Shown: positions 33,231-41,514 of the stretch, in pieces
Position numbering within the stretch: the first letter of the stretch is position 1
Layout of the letters: every line of letters begins with the position of its first letter
NCBI GenBank assembly: GCA_041687675.1
Contig: JAWLBM010000025.1
Location: 12,380-76,379 of the forward strand
DNA: 64,000 nt
Source: JAWLBM01 sp041687675
GTDB taxonomy: Bacteria > Pseudomonadota > Alphaproteobacteria > Rhizobiales > Pleomorphomonadaceae
Direction: 5' to 3'
Translations under genes and position numbers: made by a program
The notes under the pieces: generated by a model
Databases searched by the model: none
What the model was told of the DNA's origin: nothing
Seen by the model: the letters and a program-made list of their open reading frames with translations, nothing else

Positions 33231-34018
33231 AGCGCCAGCTGATCCAGCTCGCGGTGGCGCTCGCGCTGATCGCGGCGATCCTGGCGGGACTGGAGGTCGG
33301 CGTCCGCAGCGGGTTCCTGAAGGCCTATCAATTTCCGCCGGCGAGCCGGATCGCGCGCGGCTTCGTCGAGATCACCACCACGGGGTTCCCGACCGGCATC
33401 AGCATCTGGTCGCACACGCTGACCACCATCGTCCGAATCCTCGAAGGCTATATCGGGGCGCTGGTGCTGGCGATTCCCCTCGGCCTGCTGATCGGCGCCG
33501 TCGGCGTGCTCGACAAGATGACGGCGCCCATCGTGGTGTTCTGCCGCTCGATCGCCACCCTCAGCCTGCTGCCGCTGGTGATCGTCTGGTTCGGGGCGGG
33601 CGAACTCACCAAGGCCGTGCTGATCGGCTACGGCTGCTTCTGGACGATGCTGTCCAACGTCATCGCAGGGGTGAAGTACGTCGACCCGGTGCTGGTGCGC
33701 GCCGGCCGCTCGTTCGGGCTGTCCGGAACCGAGCTCTACCGAACCGTGGTGTTCCCGGCGGCGCTGCCGCGCATCTTCGCCGGCGCGCGGATGGCGCTCG
33801 GCGTCGGCTTCATGGTGATCGTCGGCGCCGAGATGATCGGCACCATCGAGGGCCTCGGAGCGCTGATCATGGAGGCGCGCAGCTTCTATCGCAGCGAGAT
33901 CACCATCATCGGAATGCTGGTGATCGGCGTGCTGGGCTTCGTGATCAGCTCCGGTCTCGCCGCGGCCGAACGCATCATGCTGCCGTGGTCGACCGACCTC
34001 GAGGGGATCCGGCGATGA
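33227..34018 (+). CDS. ABC transporter permease 1 (SsuC-like)
   Basis: The 263-residue membrane protein has about six transmembrane segments and the BPD_transp_1 cytoplasmic loop (RAGRSFGLSGTELYRTVVFP, the EAA loop that docks on the ATPase). VIVWFGAGELTKAVLIGYGC is typical of the SsuC/TauC group. Coupled at both ends by ATGA overlaps to the ATPase and the second permease. Two different permease genes mean a heterodimeric channel. Confidence 0.87.
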
Positions 34019-34782
34019 CCTCGCGCCGCCGAGACGACGTGCTCCTCGGCCTCGCCGGCGTCGCGATCGCCGTCGGGACGTGGGAATTGTCAGCCCGCAC
34101 TGGCCTGATCGACCCGCGGGTGTTTCCCGGCCCGGTGATGGCGATCGCAACCGCCGCCGAGCGGCTGTCGCCCGGGACCATCGCGGACAACATGGGATGG
34201 AGCCTCTACCGGGTCTTCTCCGGGTTCGTGCTCGGCACCCTGGCCGGCACGGCAATCGGCGTCGCCGCCGGCTGGTATCGCTGGTTCGGCCTCCTCGCGC
34301 GGCCGCTGATCGAACTGCTGAGGCCGATTCCGCCGCTGGCGTGGATCCCGCTGGCAATCATCTGGTTCGGGCTCGGCGAGCCGTCGAAGTTCTTCATCAT
34401 CTTCCTCGGCGCGTTCTTCCCCGTCGTGACGGCCGCCTACCACGGGATCTCCACCGTCGATCCGATGCTGATCCGGGCTGCGCAGACCTACGGGCTCAAG
34501 GGCGTGCCGCTGCTGGTGCGCGTCGCAATCCCGGCCGCCTCGCCCGACCTCGCGACGGGAATCCGGATCGCCTGGGGGCTGAGCTTCGGCGTGCTGGTCG
34601 CCGCCGAACTGATCGCCGCCGACCGCGGCCTCGGCGCCATGATCATGCGCGAGCGGAACACCGGCGGCTCGGTGGGCATCATCATCGTCGGCATTCTCCT
34701 GATCGGCCTGCTCAACCTCCTGACCGACGCGGCGATCGCCGCCGCGATCCGGCGCTGGGTGGGCCGTTGGCGAGGGGCGTGA
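34015..34782 (+). CDS. ABC transporter permease 2 (SsuC-like)
   Basis: The 255-residue permease is a paralogue of the preceding one, with the family elements IPPLAWIPLAIIWFGLGEPS, the EAA loop RAAQTYGLKGVPLLVRVAIP and ELIAADRGLGAMIMRERNTG. It should pair with permease 1. The ATG at 34015 overlaps the previous stop; the slightly longer frame from 33985 lies inside the upstream gene and is not needed. Confidence 0.87.
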   Translation: MTSRRRDDVLLGLAGVAIAVGTWELSARTGLIDPRVFPGPVMAIATAAERLSPGTIADNMGWSLYRVFSGFVLGTLAGTAIGVAAGWYRWFGLLARPLIELLRPIPPLAWIPLAIIWFGLGEPSKFFIIFLGAFFPVVTAAYHGISTVDPMLIRAAQTYGLKGVPLLVRVAIPAASPDLATGIRIAWGLSFGVLVAAELIAADRGLGAMIMRERNTGGSVGIIIVGILLIGLLNLLTDAAIAAAIRRWVGRWRGA

Positions 34783-34827
34783 ACGCGCGTCCCGCGGAGT
34801 GGAACGAAGCAGGGAAGAGGAGACACC

Positions 34828-35886
34828 ATGATGTTGGGAACATTGAGAAGAAGCCTCGCCGTCCTGGCGGCCGGCGCGATGGCCGGCGCCCTCGCCGCCA
34901 TGCCGGCCGGGGCGCAGGACGAGATGCCCGAGGTCGACAGCCTGTCGATCAGCATCGGCGTCGACCTGCCGTTCCTCGTCCACATCGTCGCCAGGGAGAA
35001 GGGCTGGTTCGAAGAAGCCGGCTTCAAGACCATCGACTTCAAGACGTTCACATCCGGCAACCTCGCCGGTGAGGCGCTGCTGGCCGACGAGATCCAGCTC
35101 TGGACACCCGGCAACCTGCCGCCGGTGGCGATGGCGCATAACGGCGTGCCGGTGGTGATCCTCGGCACCAACGCCGTCAGCCATGGGCTCGAGAAGATCG
35201 TCGTGCGCAACGACGCCGGGGTCGAGACGCCCGAGGACCTCTACAAGATCAAGCTCGGACTGCTGCTGTCGTCCACATCGGGGGCCCTGCTCGGCAACGT
35301 CGCGAGCCACTACGGCCTCGACGCGTCGAAGATCCAGGCGGTCAACCTGGCGCCGCCGGAGGCGATGGCGAGCCTGGCCAACAACGAGATCCAGGGCATC
35401 ATCTTCTGGGAGCCGTGGCCCTACCAGGCGCTGAAGGACATGGACACCAAGGTCATCCATACCGGTACCCGGAGCTTCTTCGCCGATAACTCCGGCGCGG
35501 ACGTGCAGGTCTCCAACAACCGCACGGTCTGGGTCGCGTCGCAGGACTGGGTGCGCGCCAATCCGAACGCCACCAAGGCACTGGTCCGGGTGCTTCTGAA
35601 GGCGCAGGACTGGGTCAAGGACCCGGCAAATCAAGAGGAGGCGCTGAAGATCTTCTCCGACTTCCAGGACCAGCCGCTGGAGATGAACAAGGATCTGATC
35701 GACAACTACACGTTCGATCCGTCCATCGACGAGGCCTACGTCCAGGACATGGCGGCGATCGCCGACTTCCTGGAGGCGACCAACAGGATCCAGGATCGCA
35801 AGGACGTGCTCAGCTACACCTACTCGGACCCGATGAAGGCGGTCGATCCGTCGCTGGTCAAGGTCGAGGGACAGTGGCAGCCGTGA
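34828..35886 (+). CDS. ABC transporter substrate-binding protein (NMT1/SsuA-like)
   Basis: The 352-residue protein has a signal peptide (LAVLAAGAMAGALAAMPAGA) and an NMT1/SsuA-type binding fold: HIVAREKGWFEEAGFKTIDF, LADEIQLWTPGNLPPVAMAH, ANNEIQGIIFWEPWPYQALK. Family ligands include sulfonates, nitrate, thiamine precursors and taurine; specificity is not visible here. AAGAGGAG precedes the ATG; a second ATG directly follows. It lies 45 bp after the second permease and completes the uptake system. The two dehydrogenases downstream suggest that the ligand carries an oxidisable hydroxyl. Confidence 0.87.
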   Translation: MMLGTLRRSLAVLAAGAMAGALAAMPAGAQDEMPEVDSLSISIGVDLPFLVHIVAREKGWFEEAGFKTIDFKTFTSGNLAGEALLADEIQLWTPGNLPPVAMAHNGVPVVILGTNAVSHGLEKIVVRNDAGVETPEDLYKIKLGLLLSSTSGALLGNVASHYGLDASKIQAVNLAPPEAMASLANNEIQGIIFWEPWPYQALKDMDTKVIHTGTRSFFADNSGADVQVSNNRTVWVASQDWVRANPNATKALVRVLLKAQDWVKDPANQEEALKIFSDFQDQPLEMNKDLIDNYTFDPSIDEAYVQDMAAIADFLEATNRIQDRKDVLSYTYSDPMKAVDPSLVKVEGQWQP

Positions 35887-35959
35887 GGTCGTGAACCGGG
35901 CGCCGGCCGCGGCTCGATCCGGCCGGCACCCTCCCCTTTTTCCGCGATCGGCTTCGAAC

Positions 35960-37021
35960 ATGACGGAACCAGGCAGGCCCGCCGTCGGCGTCGCGATCAT
36001 CGGCGCGGGCTTCATCAGCGACTACCACGTGGCGGGCCTCAGGTCCGCCGGCGGCGCGGATGTCCGCGTCCTGGTCGGACGGGACCGCGAGCGGACGGCG
36101 GCGAAGGCGCGGAGCCTTGGCATTCCGCGCGCCGAGATCGACGTCCGGGCGGTCCTCGAGGATCCCGCGGTCGGCGCCGTGGTGATCGCGACGCCCGACG
36201 ACACGCACGCCGGCCTCGCCATCGACGCCCTCGACGCCGGCAAGGCCGTGCTTCTGCAGAAACCGATGGCGATGACCTCGGCGGAGTGCCGCGGCATCCT
36301 CGAAGCCGCGCGCCGCTCGTCCGCCACGCTGACCGTCAGTTTCATGCATCGCCATTTCCCGGAGGTGCGCTGGCTGCGCAAGCTCTTGGCCGAAGGCGCC
36401 CTCGGCCGCATCCATTCGGTCCGGATCCGCAACGCTACCCCGGGCGCCGATTGGAACGCGTGGTTCTACGAGCCCGGAACCGTCGCAGGCGGCGTGGTGA
36501 TGCAACTCGGCGTGCACGGCATCGACCTCGTCCGCCACCTGTTCGGGCCGATCGCGCTGGTCGCTGCGGAGACCGCTACCGCGCGGCCCGAGCGGCGACT
36601 GAAGGACGGCAGTGTCGTCGCGAGCCCGCTGGAGGACAACGCGCTGGCGCTCTACCGTCTCCCCGGCGGCGTGCTGGCCAGCCACGAGATGAGCTACACC
36701 GAGGTCGCCGGCTGCGATCGCTTCCGCCTCGAGGTCTACGCCGACGCCGGCACCGTGTGGCTCCGCACCGAGCGGGGCGAAGCGGCCATCCATGCGGAGG
36801 CGGTGACAGGGGTGGCGGGCTGGACGGCGCCGATGCTCCTCCCCGAACCGCAGGGTTCGGATCATCACCGGCACTGGCTCGCCATCGTTCGCGGCGACGA
36901 ACCGCCCGACGACACCGCCGAGGCGGGCCTCGCCTCGCTGGAGGTCGCCGAGGCGATCTACCGCGCCGCCGCGGCAAATCGCAAGGCCTTGGACCCCATC
37001 GCAGCGGAGGTCAGAACTTGA
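35960..37021 (+). CDS. Gfo/Idh/MocA-family oxidoreductase 1
   Basis: The 353-residue protein has the N-terminal Rossmann fold (VAIIGAGFISDYHVAGLRSA), the EKP-like catalytic element as LLQKPMAMTSAECRGIL, and the substrate-side VVMQLGVHGIDLVRHLFGP with the conserved His. Gln instead of Glu in the EKP motif is a variation seen in some members. The family oxidises or reduces sugar, cyclitol or related hydroxyls with NAD(P). The ATG at 35960 has little ribosome-site support; an in-frame GTG at 35891 just after the previous gene is the alternative. It is coupled to the second dehydrogenase by a TTGA overlap. Confidence 0.86.
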   Translation: MTEPGRPAVGVAIIGAGFISDYHVAGLRSAGGADVRVLVGRDRERTAAKARSLGIPRAEIDVRAVLEDPAVGAVVIATPDDTHAGLAIDALDAGKAVLLQKPMAMTSAECRGILEAARRSSATLTVSFMHRHFPEVRWLRKLLAEGALGRIHSVRIRNATPGADWNAWFYEPGTVAGGVVMQLGVHGIDLVRHLFGPIALVAAETATARPERRLKDGSVVASPLEDNALALYRLPGGVLASHEMSYTEVAGCDRFRLEVYADAGTVWLRTERGEAAIHAEAVTGVAGWTAPMLLPEPQGSDHHRHWLAIVRGDEPPDDTAEAGLASLEVAEAIYRAAAANRKALDPIAAEVRT

Positions 37022-38067
37022 AGCCGATCAGGATCGCCGTGCTCGGGCTGGAGCACTACCACGCCAATTTCTGGACCAAGGCCTTCCTGCAAAGCCCCGA
37101 CGCCGTGGTCGCCGGCGTCTGGGACGGCGACGCGTCGCTGGCGCGCTCGTTCGGCGACGCGCACGGGGTCGCGGTCCGCTCGGATGCCGACAGCCTGATC
37201 AGCGACGCCGACGCGGTGGCGATCTGCTCGGCGACGGCCGACCACCCCGCCCTGGTCGAGGCCGCGGCGCGTCTGGGCCGGCCGGTGCTCTGCGAGAAGC
37301 CGCTCGGCGCCACCAAGGCCGATTGCCTGCGCATCGCCGAAACCGTTCGGCGCACCGGCATCCGGTTCATGCAGAGCTTCCCCAAGCGGTTCGACCCGAT
37401 CAACCGCGAACTGCTCGACCTCCTCGGCAGCGGCGACCTCGGCCGGGTGACGCTGTGCCGGATCCGCCACGGCCACAGCCACGGGCTCGGGCCTGACTTC
37501 CACAAGGCGTGGTTTGTCGACCCGGCACGATCGGGCGGCGGTACGCTGCTTGACGAGGGCGTCCACGCCGCCGACCTCCTGCGTATGCTGTTCGGCGATC
37601 CCGAGAGCGTCCAGGCCGTCACCTCGTCGGCGGCGCTCGACCGGCCGGTCGAGGACACCGCGGCGGCAATTTTCCGGTATGCCGGAGGCCTGATCGCAGA
37701 GGTATCGACCAGTTGGTGTTTCGCGGCGGCGGACGCCTCGGTCGAGATCTATGGCACCCGCGGAACGGCGCTGCTCTCCGGCGTCGACATCGCCTCGCGC
37801 CCGACCAGGGACCGGGACTTCCTCCGCATCTTCCGTCGCGGCGCCGACGGCAGCGGCTCATGGTCGTCGTCGGCGACGGTGCCGAATTTCCGGACCGGGG
37901 TGTTCCACCAGCACGTCGCCTGGGCCTATGTGGAGGCGCTGAAGACGGGGGCACCGATGCCGGTCGGGGTCGACGACGGGCTACGTGCGTTCGCGATGAT
38001 CGACGCGGCCTACCGCTCGGCGGCCAGCGGTCGCAGCGAGCCGATCGATTTCGCCGGCCAGGTGTAG
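37018..38067 (+). CDS. Gfo/Idh/MocA-family oxidoreductase 2
   Basis: The 349-residue protein has a Rossmann start (IRIAVLGLEHYHANFWTKAF), the EKP motif in LCEKPLGATKADCLRIAET and GTLLDEGVHAADLLRMLFGD with the conserved His. The first Gly motif is G-x-E-H-Y rather than GxGxxG, a known variant in the family. The start is TTG at 37018, supported by GGAGG seven bases upstream and by its TTGA overlap with the previous gene. It ends the island's + strand operon. Paired dehydrogenases of this family often act on the two ends of an oxidation-reduction sequence (inference). Confidence 0.85.
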   Translation: MKPIRIAVLGLEHYHANFWTKAFLQSPDAVVAGVWDGDASLARSFGDAHGVAVRSDADSLISDADAVAICSATADHPALVEAAARLGRPVLCEKPLGATKADCLRIAETVRRTGIRFMQSFPKRFDPINRELLDLLGSGDLGRVTLCRIRHGHSHGLGPDFHKAWFVDPARSGGGTLLDEGVHAADLLRMLFGDPESVQAVTSSAALDRPVEDTAAAIFRYAGGLIAEVSTSWCFAAADASVEIYGTRGTALLSGVDIASRPTRDRDFLRIFRRGADGSGSWSSSATVPNFRTGVFHQHVAWAYVEALKTGAPMPVGVDDGLRAFAMIDAAYRSAASGRSEPIDFAGQV

Positions 38068-38318
38068 GAGACGCGTTGACGACGACAACGATGGCGGCCG
38101 ATTTTGCCGAGATTCACGACGGAGTTGGGCGCATCGTCGGGCCCCGCGCCGGGGCATTTCGCGCGACGTCGGCGAGCGGCTGCGGACGCTGGCTCCGCCG
38201 TTCGCGGTGAACCGCGCGCGCGGCACGTCCCCCTCGAGGACCGCCCAGCCCAGAAGGATCGCAGGTACTTGCCCAGTTGGTTCAATCATCGCCGGCTGCT
38301 GGGCTGATCAACACCGGC

Positions 38319-38433
38319 TCGACCGACTGGCATACCTGGACGCCGGAGGAGGCGGGCGCTTCGAGGCCCGGCACCGGATCGGCACGCAGGCCCGCCTGGC
38401 GCTGACGCTGATGATCGACACCGCGGCGAAGTA
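38319..38433 (+). pseudogene. tyrosine recombinase (phage-type integrase) remnant
   Basis: Two adjoining frames read HTWTPEE (from 38331) and then RFEARHRIGTQARLALTLM followed by IDTAAK and a stop (from 38357). Together they match the core-domain opening common to alphaproteobacterial integrases (WT-x-E-E-I-x-x-F-E-x-R-H-P-I-G-T-x-A-R-L-A-L-x-L). A small deletion causes the frameshift, and the catalytic RHRY part is missing. The remnant lies 81 bp from the tRNA 3' end, where an island integrase is expected. The remaining sequence of the gap 38068-38513 holds no other recognisable gene. Confidence 0.65.
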
Positions 38434-38513
38434 GTCCCACTTTCAGGCCGCGCGCCCGCCGGTGGGACAATCAAAGTAGAAAGCCTTGGGAAATCAGACC
38501 CGCGCGAGGGGGT

Positions 38514-38529
38514 TGGTGGGCCCGGCAGG
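38514..38529. repeat. right att-like direct repeat (tRNA-Ile 3' end)
   Basis: Identical 16 bp to 28848-28863; it is the 3' terminal segment of the tRNA gene, so insertion kept the tRNA whole. Confidence 0.85.
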
Positions 38530-38589
38530 ACTCGAACCTGCAACCAGACCGTTATGAGCGGCCGGCTCTGACCATTGAGCTACGGGCCC
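38514..38589 (-). tRNA. tRNA-Ile (CAT anticodon, lysidine type)
   Basis: The minus strand folds into a 76-nt tRNA with encoded CCA: acceptor stem GGGCCCG/CGGGCCC, D arm GCTC...GAGC, anticodon arm GGCCG-CTCATAA-CGGTC, variable TGGTT and T arm GCAGG-TTCGAGT-CCTGC. The anticodon CAT could mean Met, but the CTCATAA loop, TGGTT variable region and overall sequence resemble tRNA-Ile2, whose C34 is changed to lysidine by TilS to read AUA. The elongator tRNA-Met of alphaproteobacteria looks different. Its 3' end served as integration site for the island to the left. Confidence 0.85.
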
Positions 38590-39156
38590 GCGCGCTAGCC
38601 CGGGGGACGGGCGGACCGCGGGTCGCCGGTCGGCGGGGCGGGTCGCTCGCGCGAGTGCCTCCTTCATAGTGGCGCGGCGGCGGCTCGGCAAGCCGGCCGC
38701 GGCGCTGCGGGAGACGGGCCGGACGGCGGCCGGGGGACGGGCTGGGGGTGCCCGTCCACGCGCCGGCGGGAGGTCGCGCCGCCGCCGCGCCCGCATCGGC
38801 ACGCGCCCTCGCGCGACGGCGAAACGGATCCATCCGCCATCCAACGTGGACATTTTCCGCCCCGCGCCTCCAGGCAGCGGGCCGATCCAGGCCCGTGGCG
38901 CAGAACGCAACATCCGTTTTGTCCGGATTGGCGGAAAACGGATCCGGATCGGCCAATACCGGGCGAGGATTGGCGATTGACAGGTGGTAGTCAGCGGTGC
39001 AAACGTCCTTGCGAACGATTGCACAACCGCTTGCCGGTCGGTTCCGGCGGCACTGTCATCGGCATCCGCAACACCGCGGCGCGTGGGTCGGGGAGATCCG
39101 CCGCCGCACCGGCCCGCCCCGCGGCGGACGATCGTCGAACCTCGAGGAGACGCCCC
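38590..39156. other. intergenic region with inverted repeat, tRNA promoter side and operators
   Basis: These 567 bp hold no convincing gene. They include an inverted repeat ATCCGTTTT (38912-38920) / AAAACGGAT (38935-38943) with a 14-bp loop, function unknown, and LacI-type operators at 38998-39026. The tRNA promoter should be at 38600-38640, but no clear boxes could be assigned. Confidence 0.5.
38998..39026. promoter_or_regulatory. LacI-type operators upstream of the catabolic operon
   Basis: TGCAAACG (38998-39005) and TGCGAACGATTGCACAA (39010-39026) lie 131-159 bp before the M24 gene. The second is nearly the same as the site at 47182, and even the following CGCTTGCCG is shared. This links the operon to the LacI regulator encoded at 45948-47084. 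Confidence 0.68.
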
Positions 39157-40455
39157 ATGAACAACGCGCTCAACCCGCGGATCCTGCAGCCGTCGGACAT
39201 GGACCCGAACTGGCGCTGGGATCGCCACATCCCCGCCCTCGGCCACATGGGCGTCGACTTCGAGCGCCGGGTCGACTTCGACCGCCTGCGCCGCTACCGC
39301 CTCTCCCGCGCCCGCGAGGCGCTGAAGCGCTCCGAGTGCGGGGCGCTCCTCCTCTTCGACGTCAACAACATCCGCTACGTCACCGGCACCAAGATCGGCG
39401 AGTGGGAGCGGGACAAGATGTGCCGCTTCGCGCTGCTCGCCGGCGACGCCGAGCCCTTCGTCTGGGACTTCGGCTCCGCCGCGATCCACCACAAGCAGTA
39501 TTGCGACTGGCTCAACCCGGACCACTGCCGCGCCGGCGTGGTCGGCATGCGCGGCACCATCCCGCCGTCCTTCGGGCTGATGAAGCGCTACGCCGAGGAG
39601 ATCGCCGACCTGATCCGCCAGGCCGGCGTCGCCGACATGCCGGTCGGCCTCGACTACGCCGAGACCGCGATGTTCTTCGAACTGCAGAAGGCCGGCCTCA
39701 ACATCGTCGACGGCCAGCAGGTCATGCTTGACGCCCGCGAGATCAAGAACGTCGACGAGATCGCCCTCCTCAACCAGGCGGCGAGCATGGTCGACGGCGT
39801 CTACCACATGATCTACGAGGAGCTGAAGCCGGGCGTGCGCGAGAGCGACATCGTCGCCATGTCCAACAAGATGCTCTACGAGATGGGCTCCGACGACGTC
39901 GAGGCGATCAACGCCATCTCCGGCGAGCGGTGCAACCCGCACCCGCACAACTTCACCGACCGCTACTTCCGTCCCGGCGACCAGGCCTTCTTCGACATCC
40001 TGCAGAGCTACAACGGCTACCGGACCTGCTACTACCGGACCTTCAACATCGGCCGGGCGACGCCTTCGCAGAACGACGCCTACATCCGATGCCGCGAGTG
40101 GCTGGACCGGGCGATCGAGCTGATCCGGCCGGGCGTCGGCACCGACGAGGTGGCGAGCGTGTGGCCGACCGCCCAGGAACTCGGCTTCCCGGACGAGCTC
40201 TCCGCCTTCGGCCTGCAGTTCGGCCACGGGCTGGGCCTCGCGCTCCACGAGCGGCCGATCATCAGCCGCGCTTGCAGCCTTGAGAACCCGATGGAGATCA
40301 AGACCGGCATGGTCTTCGCGCTGGAGACCTACTGCCCGGCCACCGACGGCTACTCCGCCGCCCGCATCGAGGAGGAGGTGGTGGTCACCGACAAGGGCTG
40401 CACCGTCATCAGCCTCTTCCCCGCGGAAGAGCTGCCGATCGCCAACCGCTACTGA
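39157..40455 (+). CDS. M24 (pita-bread fold) enzyme with altered metal site
   Basis: The 432-residue protein has the two-domain creatinase/prolidase layout: an N-terminal domain with ALLLFDVNNIRYVTGTKIGE and a C-terminal pita-bread domain. Metal-site positions are D280 (FFDILQS), H357 (FGHGLGLALHERP), E390 (ALETYCP) and E405 (ARIEEEVVV), but the second Asp of the family (GYxxDxxRTF) is Cys291 in GYRTCYYRTF. It may thus bind one metal or none; creatinase and the DMSP lyase DddP show that this fold can do other chemistry than peptide cleavage. GAGGAG precedes the ATG. First gene of the E1/E2 operon, so it probably prepares the substrate whose carbon skeleton is then oxidised. Confidence 0.82.
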   Translation: MNNALNPRILQPSDMDPNWRWDRHIPALGHMGVDFERRVDFDRLRRYRLSRAREALKRSECGALLLFDVNNIRYVTGTKIGEWERDKMCRFALLAGDAEPFVWDFGSAAIHHKQYCDWLNPDHCRAGVVGMRGTIPPSFGLMKRYAEEIADLIRQAGVADMPVGLDYAETAMFFELQKAGLNIVDGQQVMLDAREIKNVDEIALLNQAASMVDGVYHMIYEELKPGVRESDIVAMSNKMLYEMGSDDVEAINAISGERCNPHPHNFTDRYFRPGDQAFFDILQSYNGYRTCYYRTFNIGRATPSQNDAYIRCREWLDRAIELIRPGVGTDEVASVWPTAQELGFPDELSAFGLQFGHGLGLALHERPIISRACSLENPMEIKTGMVFALETYCPATDGYSAARIEEEVVVTDKGCTVISLFPAEELPIANRY

Positions 40456-40464
40456 GGGCAGACC

Positions 40465-41499
40465 ATGGCCTACGCCAAGCGCAGGAGCGGCGGCAAGTCC
40501 GCCGGCGGCAAGACCGCGGGCGCCAACTCGGAGGCGCTGGTCCGGATGTATCGCCAGATGGTGAGGATCCGCGCCTTCGAGGACAACGCCAACCAGCTCT
40601 ACCTCTCGGCCAAGATGCCCGGCCTCACCCACATGTACTCCGGCCAGGAGGCGGTGGCGGTCGGCATCTGCGAGGCGCTGGAGAAGACCGACCACATCAC
40701 CTCCACCCACCGCGGCCACGGCCACTGCGTCGCCAAGGGCGCGGAGTTCAAGCAGATGTTCTGCGAGCTCCTCGGCAAGGCGGAGGGCTACTGCCGCGGC
40801 AAGGGCGGGTCGATGCACATCGCCGACCAGGCGAACGGCAACCTCGGCGCCAACGCCATCGTCGGCGGCAGCGCCGGCATCGCCACGGGCGCCGCCTTCA
40901 CCGCCAAGCGGCTGAAGACCGGGGCGACCACCGTCTGCTTCTTCGGCGACGGCGCGCTCGGCCAGGGGCTGCTCTACGAGGTGATGAACATGGCGGCGCT
41001 GTGGAAGCTGCCGGTCATCTACGCCTGCGAGAACAACCACTACGGCGAGTACACCAGGACCGAGGAGATGGCGGCCGGGGAGCTGATGGACCGGGCGAAG
41101 GCCTTCGGCATCGAGGCCTTCCAGGTCGACGGGCAGGACGTGCTGGCGGTCAACGCGCTGGCGCAGGACCTCGTCGCCCGCTGCCGCAAGGGCGAGGGGC
41201 CCTTCTTCGTGCTGCTCGACACCTACCGCTACCACGGCCACCACGTCGGCGACATCAACCGCGCCTACTACCGGCCGAAGGAGGAGGAGGCGTTCTGGAA
41301 GACCGAGCGCGACCCGATCGTGAACTTCGGCAGGTACCTCGCCGGCAACGGCGTCGCCGACCAGGCGGAACTCGAGGCGATCGAGGCGGAGATCCGCGCC
41401 GAGGCCGAGGCCGCGGTGGCCTATGCCCTCGAGGCGCCCTACCCGGACGAGGCCGAGGTCACCATGCACGTCTACGCGGCCTCGCCGCAGCTCGCCTGA
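40465..41499 (+). CDS. 2-oxoacid dehydrogenase E1 alpha subunit (pyruvate/acetoin type)
   Basis: The 344-residue protein contains the thiamine diphosphate motif from GDG at 161 to NN at 190-191 (GDGALGQGLLYEVMNMAALW...). THRGHGHCVAKG, YCRGKGGSMHI and DTYRYHGHHVGD are hallmarks of the PdhA/AcoA group. The alpha2beta2 E1 decarboxylates a 2-oxoacid (or cleaves a diketone such as acetoin) and transfers the acyl or aldehyde unit to the lipoyl domain. Ten bp after the M24 gene. The substrate here is unknown; the operon context is catabolic, not central metabolism. Confidence 0.92.
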   Translation: MAYAKRRSGGKSAGGKTAGANSEALVRMYRQMVRIRAFEDNANQLYLSAKMPGLTHMYSGQEAVAVGICEALEKTDHITSTHRGHGHCVAKGAEFKQMFCELLGKAEGYCRGKGGSMHIADQANGNLGANAIVGGSAGIATGAAFTAKRLKTGATTVCFFGDGALGQGLLYEVMNMAALWKLPVIYACENNHYGEYTRTEEMAAGELMDRAKAFGIEAFQVDGQDVLAVNALAQDLVARCRKGEGPFFVLLDTYRYHGHHVGDINRAYYRPKEEEAFWKTERDPIVNFGRYLAGNGVADQAELEAIEAEIRAEAEAAVAYALEAPYPDEAEVTMHVYAASPQLA

Positions 41500-41514
41500 C
41501 CGGAAAGCCTCGAC

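Noticed and set aside
38260..38305. The + strand reads SWFNHRRLLG, reminiscent of the end of IS3-family transposases.
   Set aside because: The match is nine residues only, no other IS3 motif lies nearby, and the neighbouring sequence is better explained by the integrase remnant.
38514..38589. Reading the CAT-anticodon tRNA as elongator or initiator tRNA-Met.
   Set aside because: The anticodon loop, variable region and stems fit the tRNA-Ile2 pattern; initiator features (unpaired first base pair, three G-C pairs in the anticodon stem) are absent.
38912..38943. Inverted repeat considered as terminator of the tRNA or as a mobile-element end.
   Set aside because: It lies upstream of the tRNA in its direction of transcription, has no T-run and no partner copy in the window; kept only as an unexplained repeat.
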